DNA from: Artemisia argyi
Lineage: Eukaryota; Streptophyta; Magnoliopsida; Asterales; Asteraceae
Length of the DNA: 64,000 bases
Direction of reading: 5' to 3'
Assembly: GCA_030686995.1 (NCBI GenBank)
Contig: CM060704.1
Location: 110,366,542 to 110,430,541 of the forward strand
The notes under the pieces: model-generated
What the model saw: only the letters and a program-made list of their open reading frames with translations
Database searches by the model: none
Told to the model about the DNA's origin: nothing
Shown: positions 1 through 10,818 of the stretch, piece by piece
Layout: every line of letters starts with the position of its first letter
Numbering within the stretch: the first letter of the stretch is position 1
Position numbers and translations under genes: made by a program

Positions 1-24
1 GAGAGTCATTTCGTGCATCAATCA

Positions 25-232
25 ACATGTATTTTATTCACACTTCTCCCCCTCAAATATTGCATATGAGAATGCGATTTTTGATTGAACAAGTGAATAG
101 AAATACATGTAGTTTATTCACACTTCTCCCCCTCAAAAAATGCATCAGAGGTTGATCCACTGTTCACACTTCTCCCCCTAAAAAATTGCATTTGAAGATG
201 CCATTTTTGATTGAGTGAATAATAACAAATAC
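25..232 (-). repeat. Tandem repeats with polypurine-tract-like cores
   Basis: Two and a half units of about 60-80 bp, each with the plus-strand core CACACTTCTCCCCCT (around 40, 119 and 164). On the minus strand the core reads as a purine run of the polypurine-tract kind. It lies downstream of the minus-strand gag-like region, where the PPT and 3' LTR of that element would be expected. The 3' LTR itself must lie left of the window. Multiplication of PPT-like runs also occurs in two other elements here (12133-12320 and 39030-39855). Confidence 0.6.
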
Positions 233-378
233 AATCTGATGAAAGTAATCCACTAGATGACTGAACGAGGGTGGAAGAAATATGAAGTTTGTTGATGAGA
301 ATGGTCAGAAGCAAGAGCATTACACTTCTACAGAAGATAAAGCGCACTCAAGCCTACACTTTTCTTTTCTTTGAGGAA

Positions 379-552
379 ACGGGGCCTGAAGTGTTGTCAG
401 CAGACACCATAATGTTGACATTGAGGACGAGGCTTGAACTGAGTTGTTCAAACGTCATAGTCAATAAGGAACGAGGCCTGAACTGATGTGAACAGACGTC
501 ATAGTCGTTGAAGAGCGAGGCTTGAACTGATTTGTTCAAACGTCATCGTCAT
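379..552 (-). repeat. Minisatellite, about 44-bp unit, 3-4 copies
   Basis: Units beginning GAGGC(C/T)TGAACTGA and ending ACGTCATAGTC repeat at about 430, 475 and 518, with a degenerate fourth at about 379. They lie just after the end of the decayed gag-like frame at 558, in the 3' non-coding part of the minus-strand element. Confidence 0.7.
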
Positions 553-557
553 GTGCA

Positions 558-3102
558 TCAAAGTTGAGCTTCTTTAACCCCTGATTGATGAGATATCACT
601 CTTTTCGGCAGCCAAACTTTGAGTGTTTCCTTAATCGTGTTGAGCGATGTACCTGCACTTAAGTAAAGACTACCTGCACTGACATTGAGAGTTTGTTTGC
701 ATTTATATGGGTTAGTGATATCAACATATATACCATTTAGGGTTCCACTGTCAACCTTGGCTTTGTAATTAGTGAACATCTTTCTCGTAGGTATCCATCT
801 AAGACCAACAATCTTAAAAATTCTACCCGTCGGTATCCACCTAAGGCAAGATCTAGGAGTGTTTGGTTTCTCATGGAAACTGGAAGTCTTTTTGAGAGAA
901 GACCTTTGACCTATAGCAATCTGCCTACCAGGTTTTTGAGTATAACTCATTGGTTCTACGGGCTTGTTGTAGTTTCTAGTCTTGGATGGTTGAACCTTAT
1001 CACGAGTATTCACATCCGTCAAGAATTTTGTCATAAAATCATCATGATTAGCATTAAAAGCACATTTCTGACAGGTTGATCAAACTGATCGTTTGGATTT
1101 AGAAAGAGATCTAGAATCTTTAGAGTGAATTGCTATGGGAATCGCTTTAATCAATGTGCAACTACTCTTTGAAACTAGACAATTCCTATTTGTTTGTTGA
1201 GTGCTCGCAGGTTTTGGTTTGCTGCTATTGGTCGTGTTCTGCAATAAGCTAGAAGGCATTCTATGAGGTCGTGAGCCTAAGATTCCATCCTTTTGAAGTA
1301 GTGCCCTTTTCCTAGCCTTTTCAAGATCATAGTTCTTGTACAAGTCATTTATATCATAAGAGTTTTGAGTTTTAACACTCGGTATTGACACTGTTTTCGA
1401 ACTTATCCTAGAAGAGTTAGGTGTAGGTGTAGCTACTTGTTGAGCTTTAACATATCTAGAGGCAATTTTCTTAGGCAAATTATGTGAAGTGACTGGTTTT
1501 GTCAAAACTTGTTTCGCATCAACTTGGGAGGCAAACCATTTTCTTGAAAATTTTGGTCATTCAGATCGCATTCGGTTGTCTAACAACAGAATGGTTTCTA
1601 CTTGATTGTAAAACTGGTTTCCCCAAGATTGATGGTTTTGCAAACTTAGTGTCCACACTGTTTCCTTTTAATTTTCTTACCTCATTTCTTAATGCAGCAG
1701 TTGTAAAACCCTTTTCCTGACTATGAGCTTTGAATTTATCATTATTAACCATCAAAGATGTTGTTTGTTCTAAAGTATTAATACTAGTTTCTTTGATAGA
1801 GTCTCTTGGGTCTATGTGATGCCTTTTCAAAGACTCATTTTCCTTAAGTAATCTAGCCACATAAAGTTCCAATTCGATGTTTCTTGATTTAACAACATCG
1901 ATGTCATGTTTAGCTTTGACTATATTACTTTTCTCATTTAGGACAGAAATATGCTTTTTCAAATTGTTGATTGTCGAGTTTTTGTCTTGAAGCTGAGCTT
2001 TCAAAGTGTTAATTTCAAAAAATTCACGGAACTCAGGGAATTCCGGATTTTTACATGGTTGGTTAGTTTGAAAACTTTCTTCCTTTTGTTGCATTGCGAT
2101 TTCAAGTGAAATACAATGTTTTTCAAGTTGTAAAAATCTGTTAGAAAGTTCATTAAAAACTTCTTTATCAACCATATCATTTGATTTAAACAACTCAGCC
2201 GTAAATAAAGAACTTGACTCATCATCATGTTCAACATCCTGATCACTTTCTCCCCCTTTATGACTTATATTTGTTGAATTAGAGATGGTAATGCTATCAG
2301 TCTTTTCCAACAAATTTGTGTCATAACTGGGCTTAATATGATCAGTATGCTGCCGTTCATTAGAAAGCACATTATGTTGATCAGTCAAGGGTACCTCAGC
2401 ACATGACTCCTGTTCTTTTACCGGTCTAAAATCTGCATCCATATCATGTGTAACAAGAGTCACTGAACTGCTGGTAGTGTCAAGCTTAGCAGTCTTTGAT
2501 CCTTTGCATTCAGTGATAACTGAGCCAACATTCGATGCTTTACCTGAATCAACAATACCATCACATGATTGCACCCGAATTTCATTCATCTTGATGTTAC
2601 ACTTAGGTTTGTCTTGTGCTCTCTTCTCAATGTACTTCTTGACATTACCCATGAGTTGGAGTAGTGTATCTCTGAACATGTCAACCTCAACTCCCGTGTA
2701 ATTAGTAAAATACTTATTAGTCATTTGGTTCTCAGTGATTTGTGAATCAATGAACACTTGGAGTTGGTTGTTGATCACACAAAAGGTAGCCATTGATCTT
2801 CTTTCAGAAAATTTTCCTTTGTCAAGTTGTTGTTCAAGTTGGTCTAAATACAGAGTCATTTTGACTGTGAAAGTCTGAACATCTTGACCAAAGAGTGATG
2901 TGAATGCACGTTCGTAAGCGAATGCGCGTTCGTATCCTGTTAAGTATCCAGGTCGTTCAAAGAGAACCTTGAGATGTGAGTGAAGAAGTCGAAAACATTC
3001 AATGCACCTTTCCTTTGCATTATCGGGCAATTTTTGCGGCTGATGAAGTTCTCTCTCAGAAGTGACAGAGTCTGAAGTGGTAGACATGATGTAAACGTGC
3101 AC
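558..3102 (-). pseudogene. Decayed gag-like region of a copia-type retrotransposon
   Basis: Three consecutive minus-strand open segments (3102-1561, 1505-1080, 1034-558) read as one damaged protein of about 840 residues. The first starts at an ATG 1.48 kb after the 5' LTR. It has an N-terminal helical region, then a coiled-coil-like, Glu/Lys/Asn-rich stretch. A frameshift lies between 1561 and 1505, where the reading stops after RQPNAI. A single in-frame TGA at 1080-1082 separates the last two segments, just before a Cys-rich motif STCQKC. The layout resembles the N-terminal gag/spacer region of copia polyproteins that I associate with Asteraceae genomes (memory, not searched). No protease, integrase or RT follows before the PPT-like repeats, so this copy has no pol and is probably a non-autonomous deletion derivative. 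Confidence 0.65.
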
Positions 3103-3224
3103 AGGATTTTACAATTCTATGATTTAAACCGAGAAATAGATTCTTTCGCGGGATTTTACAAAATCAAGAAGAAACCGCGAATTGATGCAAGGGGACTTTA
3201 GTGATTGAGTGTGAGATAATAAAC

Positions 3225-4190
3225 CTTGCAAGGTACAATTAGTTATCTAAGTCAAGTCACAACGAGTCAAATCACACCAAGTCAAATCACAATTAGTCAA
3301 ATTGCAAGAATCAACTCGCAACATCAGATTGTAATTGGACAAGTTGCAACAACTCAAATTGCAACAATTCTCAAATCACAGAACTATTCAACTCGCAGCG
3401 TATAGTCACCTCACAACAACTTGATCAACTAGTAGTGAGTTATCAATTTGCACTAAGAGTCAACCAGCAGTGAGTTATCAACAAGCAATATGATTTGGTT
3501 TGGTTGATGCAAATTGTAATGTTGAAAAGTTTGGTCTAAAAACTTAAAACCTCAATAACTTCACTCCGGAGGTGATTTGGGCCTAAAAAAAATTCGTTTC
3601 ACAACTTCGTGGTGAAGCCTCACAATATTCAGCCTGTTCCGGATGTTTTGACAGCTAATTCGCTGAAAACAGAGTTACGGTTCAAAAGTTATGGCCGTTT
3701 GAAGTTTTGACGTAAAAAGCCAACTTTGGTCAACTTGCTGAATGACCAACTCGCTGAATGCCAACTCGCTGAACACCAACTCGTTGAATGAGCAACTCTC
3801 TAGAATGGCAACTCTCTAGAATGACAACTCACTGAAAACCAGCTCTCTAGAATAGCAACTCTCTAGAATGGCAACTCTCTAGAATGGCAACTCGCTGAGA
3901 ACCAACTCTCTAGAATGGCAACTCTATAGAATGACAACTCTCTAGAATGGCAACTCTCTAGAATGGCAACTCGCTAGACCAACTCACTGAATAGGTCAAC
4001 TCGCTAGATCAACTCGCTAGACCAACTTGCTGAATAGGTCAACTCGCTAGACCAACTCGCTGGAACCAACTCTCTGGAACCAACTCTCTAGAACCAACTC
4101 GCTAGAACCAACTCTCTGGAACCAACTCTCTGGAACCAACTCGCTAGAACCAACTCTCTACCCAGAACAGGACAAAACTGTCACTTTCTA
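3225..4190 (-). repeat. Repeat-filled 5' leader with CAACTCTCTAGAATGG motif
   Basis: The 1.48-kb leader between PBS and gag of the minus-strand element is dominated by degenerate short tandem motifs. From about 3225 to 3480 variants of AGTCAAATCACAA predominate. From about 3725 to 4160 more than 25 variants of CAACTC(G/T)CT(A/G)GAA occur, many as CAACTCTCTAGAATGG. No ORF of note. In the transcript this would be a long repetitive leader rich in CTAGAGAGTTG. Confidence 0.75.
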
Positions 4191-4567
4191 GTGATTTGTC
4201 TTCTTTTCCCTTTATAGTAACAAGACAAATCACCACCCAATACACCACAAATCTCTAGAAATACTAACCAAATAATTCACAACTCTCTACCAAGAACATT
4301 TACCAAGAGACAACTCTCTACCAAGAAACTTTCATACTTACCCTCGAAATTGCCCAAGACTACCAATAAACATATGAAACAAGCAATCTAAACACTAAAC
4401 CAAGTTCATATCACACATCTAATCAAGAAAGTACAACCATAAATCAATTCCAATCACCAAGAAAATCAAACTATGGATTTTTTTCTTAATAACCATTCAA
4501 ACCAATCAGCATAAACATAAAAACCAAACTAAAATCCGAGTTCAAATAATCCCAAAGATCAAACCGT

Positions 4568-4582
4568 GGCTCTTGATACCAA
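4568..4582 (-). other. Primer binding site of first minus-strand element
   Basis: The minus strand reads TTGGTATCAAGAGCC one base inside the LTR edge. This is close to the initiator-Met tRNA PBS (TGGTATCAGAGC) used by most plant copia elements, and it fixes the LTR boundary at 4584. Confidence 0.85.
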
Positions 4583-4583
4583 T

Positions 4584-4962
4584 TGTAGTATTCTCATAAT
4601 AATACTATGTATGGTTTATGTGGTTATGATTCAAAGAATGGAAGTAAACTAGAGAGAGAAAGAAGTTGGCAGGATTCCTAGAGAGAGAAAGAGATGAGAG
4701 AAAAATGAGAATGTTAGATTGATGAAAGGAAGCTCCAACCCTCTCCACATGTGGAGAGGGGGTATTTATAGTTACATACTAAATTGCCCCATGAAACGGG
4801 CTATAGAGTGAGCTGACATTGGGTAAAGACCCGACCCACTCTACGAATACTATTTACATACTTACTACATACTAACTATATTAATATAACTACGAGCTAT
4901 CTTAATGCTATTAGATCCTTGGGGTGACCGAGTCTTTCATAGGAATATTCGTATTCCTAACA
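4584..4962 (-). mobile_element. 5' LTR (379 bp) of first minus-strand copia-type element
   Basis: Bounded by TG at 4584 and CA at 4961, with the PBS directly to the left. On the minus strand a TATA box lies at 4770-4763, followed at once by a perfect 22-bp palindrome (arms CCCTCTCCACA, 4739-4760). The partner LTR lies outside the window. The sequence to the right is the leader of another element, so this element appears nested in it. Confidence 0.8.
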
Positions 4963-5261
4963 AAAAATTTTGACGCCAAATTTCACTGAAATTTTTTGAA
5001 TTTTGCCCTAAAAATTTGAATTTTGGGCCAAAATTTTCACCGTTATACCCAAATTTGAATTTCGCTTAAAAATTGAACGTTTAGTCTCCTGTAAAAAATA
5101 AATTTTACTCAAATTTTCCGACCAAAAAACTCTTTTTTTTTTCTTTAAATTGAATGAAATAGAGAGAAAGATAAGAAAGATGAACTTGTTAAGATGAGAT
5201 GATTAGTGATTATGTTAATTTGGATCTTTAAGGAAAAATAAAGTTATGGTTTTAGGTATTT

Positions 5262-5710
5262 TGGACTTGCAAACTCGATGAATCTGGTTTCAAACTCGGT
5301 ACAACTTTCAAAAAATTGTAACTCGGTAAAGCTTTTCAGAAAAAAACTGCAATTCGCTAAGATCTGTAACTCGGTAAAGCTATATTTTCTAACTCGGTAC
5401 TGTTTTATGTTCTAACTTAATAAAACTGCTAACTCGGTACAGTAGTGTTAACTTGGTAAGGTTTGCAGGATTACTAACTCGATAAACTTCTAACTCGGTA
5501 ACAAGAAATAAATTGAGTATAGTTTCCCCTAGGTATCAAACACAAAGAACCTTACTCGATAAACGATAAGGTAATGGCTAACTCGCCAAAATTGTAACTC
5601 GATACAAGTTACAGCTAACTCGGTGAACAAATTACCCTAACTTGATAACCAGACAGCTCTAACTCGCTAACCTAACTAGATAAAACAAGGCTAACTCGAT
5701 AGAACACCGA
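5262..5710 (-). repeat. AACTCGGTAA-motif array in leader of second element
   Basis: About 20 degenerate copies of (T/C)AACTCG(G/A)TAAA fill the sequence to the left of the PBS at 5802-5809. The placement matches the repeat-filled leader of the first element, and both use an AACTC core although the units differ. The leader is cut at 4962/4963 by the LTR of the first element. Confidence 0.7.
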
Positions 5711-5801
5711 TGAACAGTACCCAGATTCCAAAAAATCGCTTCTAAACTTAGTTTTTTCTACCAAATCAAACCTAAAACAACCTATATTATCCCATGGCGA
5801 A

Positions 5802-5809
5802 TGATACCA
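5802..5809 (-). other. Primer binding site of second minus-strand element
   Basis: The minus strand has TGGTATCA two bases inside the LTR edge at 5812, followed by TTCGCC. The core fits an initiator-Met tRNA PBS and the 3' half is diverged. Confidence 0.7.
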
Positions 5810-5811
5810 CT

Positions 5812-6145
5812 TGTTAGGTCATGATTTTATAACATAAGCACATAGAATTCTAGAGAGAGAAAGTAAGTAGAGAGAGAAAGAATGGAAGGAACTCTTGGAA
5901 TGAAAATAAGACAATTGTAATAACTAGAGAACCAACAACCTCTAATGAGGGGATACATGAGTATTTATAGTTGAGGACTAAGGCATCTCTTAACTTTGAC
6001 AATATTACATAATAAGCCCTTAGACCTTTACAAATCATGTAAACTTAGCTTAAACACTTATAAAACATAAAATAAATGTAATATAATGCAACCTAATACA
6101 AAACTTAATGACCGACACTTGATTTAATAAAGTCGATTCCCAACA
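5812..6145 (-). mobile_element. 5' LTR (334 bp) of second minus-strand element
   Basis: Runs from TGTTAGGTCATG to CCAACA with short TGTT/AACA inverted ends. A minus-strand TATA box sits at about 5969-5962, with a small CCTC...GAGG hairpin just beside it, echoing the palindrome beside the TATA box of the first element. No coding part of this element is seen; what remains in the window is LTR, PBS and leader (4963-6145). Confidence 0.75.
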
Positions 6146-6545
6146 GACCCTCTAACATAACGGAAGATGTCAAGGAACTAGGACAGCCCTTAGTTCAAGA
6201 ATAATAATCAAGGGAAATTTATTGTTTGTACTTTGTAGCATATCCGTTACATTATGCAAGTATAGTACTCTTCAAAACGAGAAACTTATAAGTCATAAGG
6301 CTAAGCCAAAGACCAAATAAAAGCTAAAACGCAAACAAAAAAAGATGCACTGTCATATGTATCATATACGTACATCATTCATATTCAAGAGTGAAATGCC
6401 CGACGCGAAACCAATTTTTTTTTAATGAGCGATACGCCGTATTCTTTCTTGGGGATATGTCGTATCCCTGATACGCAGTATTTCCCAAATGAGGAAACCC
6501 TGTGTGCACACAAGACTTTGATACATTGTATCCTCTTATGAGGAT
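6146..6545. other. Non-coding, with ATACGCCGTAT-type palindromes
   Basis: No gene seen. From about 6420 the near-palindrome ATACGCCGTAT and variants (ATATGTCGTAT, ATACGCAGTAT) recur and continue into the adjoining tandem unit to about 6626. The same motif appears at 19068-19146 in the second copy of that unit. Confidence 0.5.
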
Positions 6546-6797
6546 ACGCTATATCAATGACAAAACCCAACCTTGATAAAATATTGCTGCTACGCCGTAT
6601 CCTTTCCTGGGGATACGCCGTATCGGCTTTACATCAGACATTTTTCTGCGGAATACATTTTGTCCTATTTCCGTAAAACTCATAACAACCAAATCTGTAA
6701 CCAAACACAGACATAAAATATAACTTGAAACGTTTTTGTACATAACCATGGCAATGGAGCATGTTACTTGTAAAATTATAGAGTATGTCAAACACTC

Positions 6798-9700
6798 TGA
6801 TGAGTGTGTAAATACTCATCATTTTTACCTTTTTTGAGCTGCCAAAACATCTAAAAACACTCAATATTGAATCAAAATAGTGAAAATATCCCAGGAAAGT
6901 GTTTTACATGTTTCAAATGCAAAATAATCAAAAACATATTAAAAACGCACAAAGTTTGCAAAATTGGCAGTTTCAGTCTCTCAACTTTCAAAAGTTATCA
7001 AATCTAGTCCCTAGTTGTTCTAAAAACTTGAAAAAGTCACCAAAGGTCCTTTTAAATCAAAAAGTTACACAATTAGTCCTTTGGTGCAAAGTTTCACAAA
7101 ATGTCAAGTTTAGTCCCTGAACTTTGAAAATTGTCAAAAATGGTCCCTGGGATATTAAAAAGTTTGAGAAAAACAAATTTTGTCCTTGCACTAACCTTTT
7201 ATGGCAGGATTGGTCCTTGGTGGAAAAGTTTGGTGAAATTACACAAATGGTCCCTGAAGTTTGAAAGTTTGGCAGCTTTAGTCCCTGGTGCATTTAATAT
7301 GGAAAAATCAATATTGGACCCTGAACTATTCATAACTTGGCAAGAAAAACCCTTTGAAATACTTTGGAAGATGGCCAATTCTCACCCTCCAACTTTCAAA
7401 TAATTACAAAAATAGTCCTTGTGAAATCAAAAACCATAACCGGACCTAAATAATACTACTCCAAACTAAAACCAAATCCAATCCAATCCATATCCTAAGC
7501 CCACTTTCCCTATCCTAGGCCCATACACAACTCAGCCCACACCACACCCTTTTATTAATATAACACCGGGGTCAAATATTTGACCTCGGTCAAACCTAGT
7601 CAAAAAACCATCACCTTCCAGCCTTCCCTCCCCCACATCCCAGCAGCCACACCACAAATTTTGATTGGGGTGAAAGCAGTTAGATATTATTAACCAAGGT
7701 CAATAAGTCAAAGACAGCCTCGTTCCAATTCTCCGGTGATAGTATAGTGTGTCCCCGGGTTGTTAAAGTCCCAGCGAGATTGAAATGGTGCTTTGGAAAT
7801 CGTTTATGGGAATAAGTGGCACTGAGGACAGTAGCCAAGATGATATGGAATTGATTTTGCTACTGATATTCTGGTATTTGTACAATGAGATAATATTCAC
7901 AAAAATCAAATATACAGGTATATGCACAAATTTATAATTTGGATCACGTAACAGACAGAAAAGTGGATTTGGTAAATTACAAACTACAGGGGGTGCTTTT
8001 GAAATTTTGAAAACTTAAAATTAAAAAGAAATTTGAAATTGATAATGAAATTATAAAAGTGATTATTATAATAATAAATATTATTTAATTAATAAAACTA
8101 TTTAAAAATCTAATTTAAATCTAATTTTAATTAACTAAAAATTACAAGGATTACAATTTAAACTAAAAATTTGCAAAAATATTTTCTAAACTTAAAAATG
8201 AACTTGAAGAAAGTATAAAAAATAAAAATAAATATTTTTGTCTTTTTATGGATTTTTTATTAATTAAAAACTTTTTAACTTAATTAAACTAATTAAACTA
8301 CTTTAAATTATAATTAATACTAAATTAACTTAGAAAATTATGAGAAAATTTATAAAATTATTTAACCATCACAGGAATCCTAAAAAATTATAAAAACTTC
8401 TAAAAATTATGTTTAAGGCTAATCCACTAATTAATTACCTTTTAATTAACTTAAATCTAATTTAAATAATTAAAATAAGAAAAATGGAAAATGAACAGTA
8501 GAAACTAAAAATATATTTTCTAAAAGTCTTAACTAATTTATAAAACTTATAAAAATTATAAAAACCTACTGTTGTTAATAAAAATTTAAGAAAATTAATT
8601 AATAATTAATATTACCTATTTAATTAATTAAACTAGTTTTAAATCTAATAAATAGTAAACAAATTAGGAAAATTCTAAGAAAATTATTTTAAATACTTAA
8701 AGGTACTAGAAAATTAAGAAAATTATAAAAATGGGAAAGTGCTTATAAATAAGCTCAAATGAAAAATGAAAAAGATAGTTTCTATTAAATAGAAGCTATC
8801 ACTATTTTTATTTTTGGTTTTTTGGATTTTTTTCTTTCTGACAGCTAAAAGTTAGATGAAAATAAGATACTTTTTTAAAACAACTTTTTATGAAGCTTAA
8901 AAATAAGCAGTATGCACCCCCTTTACTTAAGCAGTTTGACTTTTGTTGTCTGAGTAAGCAAATAAGCACAAATGAGTGTAGGTGGGGTCCACAATGATGG
9001 AACTAGATACAAATAAGCTAAAGTAACTAAAATAAGCCAGAAACAACAAGCAACAACCACTGATAAGCTATTAAGATACAAATAAGCGCTTTGCAAACTT
9101 GAGCTTAACTCAGAAATGGGACAGACTTTGGGGTGGATTCCAGGTGGGGTCCACTTGTTCCTAGGTCAAACCAAGGGTCAAACCTCGTACCCTGGTAGGA
9201 GGGGGTTGGAAAAAGCTAAATTTGGGTTGTGGGACCCACTGGGTTGGTCTACAACAGCCACCAAAGTGGTGGTGATGAGATGGACTGCTGATGCACAGGG
9301 CAATGGTTTGCCCTGCAACTCAGTTCAAGGGGCTAAAAGGCCAACAAGAAAAATTCACAAAATTTAAGCAGCAATGGGAAAATGAAGTTGAGGTGGTAGA
9401 GTTTAACTACAACAAGTTTCAAATCCTCAATCCAAACACATAAATCACAACAAATCCTACAAATTTTGGTTTTTCTGAGCAAAGGTAAAATTGACTTTTA
9501 AAGAAAACTTGATTCTTTGACTTTTATGAACTTCTAATGCATGTAACCTATTGATTATGTTATATTAGACTAAAATATGGTTAGATTAAGCTAAAGCAAC
9601 TATTTGTGAGCTAAAATGAGGTTTTGTGGATCAAAATACCACAACAGTTAACAGTTATGGGGTCTTAGTGATGATTTTGACTTTTTGCAAAAGGAACTTG

Positions 9701-10715
9701 GTGTTTTATGCCTAAGTCAACTTATTTGGACCTAATGAGATGTGTTTCAACCACAAACTTTAACCAAAACACCCCTGAGTGCTATGTAACAATTAATACC
9801 AAACACCCCTTTAAGCAAGACTGTTTATGATTTTTAGAAGCTAAAGGCTATAACAGCTTATGAGATTGTTCCAATTCAACTTCTTATGAAATATTAAGCC
9901 TAATTGAGTGCTTAGAAACAGAGAGTAACCATTAACTCACAAGAATACCACTTTGAGCTAGTATGACTGTTTAAAACTTAGGATTTAAAGCAACTACAAA
10001 TCTTAACAAATAAGTTATCTAGATTAAGCTATAAATTACCTAAATGACACTCAATAAACATAAAAAAAACACAGAATGGAAAATTCTTACAAGCCACCCC
10101 TAGCATGAACAAGGAGTTTTCCACTGATGCCTATCTTTAGATAGGCCAAATCCAATTCCAAGCTTGCCCACAAATGCTCTTGATACCTGAAATCAAACTC
10201 AAACAAGCACAGTTGACTATGGTTGACTATTTTTTCTATTTTTGATTTTTTCTATCAACACTGAGTTTTAGGGTCTCTAAAAGCTTCAATAAGCTTTATG
10301 AAACTTCAGTGAGCCTATCTCAGTCCATGGTTCTTGCTTCAAGTGACAATTGAGCTTATTGAGAATTTTAGAAAATTAAGTAAATTGCAAAATTCACAAA
10401 CAGAACTGTAAACTTGATTATTATAACTTGAAAAGGTTTAAAATACAACAAGAGACTGCTACAATGCTTGAATGAGAAAAGTTACAACTGAATTTGAAAA
10501 CTTAATTAAATTTGACACTAAATTTAGCTAATAAAACTACACACTTCATTCCTTGCTTTCTTCTGCCTTTTATAGATGCCCTTTAGGGTTCTCTTGAGCC
10601 TCTGATCATTTCCCACCTTTAATCTCAGCCATTGGATGTCTGAATCACTCTAATCAAGCGCCACGTATTTTTGGCCGGAAAGAGATATTTGCAAATTGCT
10701 TCTGATACAGGCAAG
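6798..10715. mobile_element. Rearranged, diverged gypsy LTR copy
   Basis: 6798 to about 7660 is the reverse complement of the last 1.1 kb of the 4-kb LTRs at 35025 and 42213. It includes the terminal hairpin and the aggregate of AGGGACCAAA-type phrases. From 7662 (TGATTGG) to about 10700 the sequence matches the first 2.9 kb of the same LTR in the direct orientation, including the AT-rich block, GGTGGGGTCCAC and CACCAAAGTGGTGGTG. Together the two parts cover one LTR almost once, with the larger part inverted relative to the smaller. Divergence from the two full LTRs is visibly high. No coding capacity. Confidence 0.7.
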
Positions 10716-10818
10716 GGGGGTATACAACCCATAACTACATAACTTTTTCATAGACTTGTTAAATGACTCAAAACTGAACATGAACATGTTTTGGCGCTAC
10801 ATAGACTTTTGAAAATAT

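Noticed and set aside
9116..9367. 83-codon plus-strand frame
   Set aside because: Falls in the non-coding gypsy LTR derivative; the equivalent stretches at 36480 and 43680 are not open in this frame.
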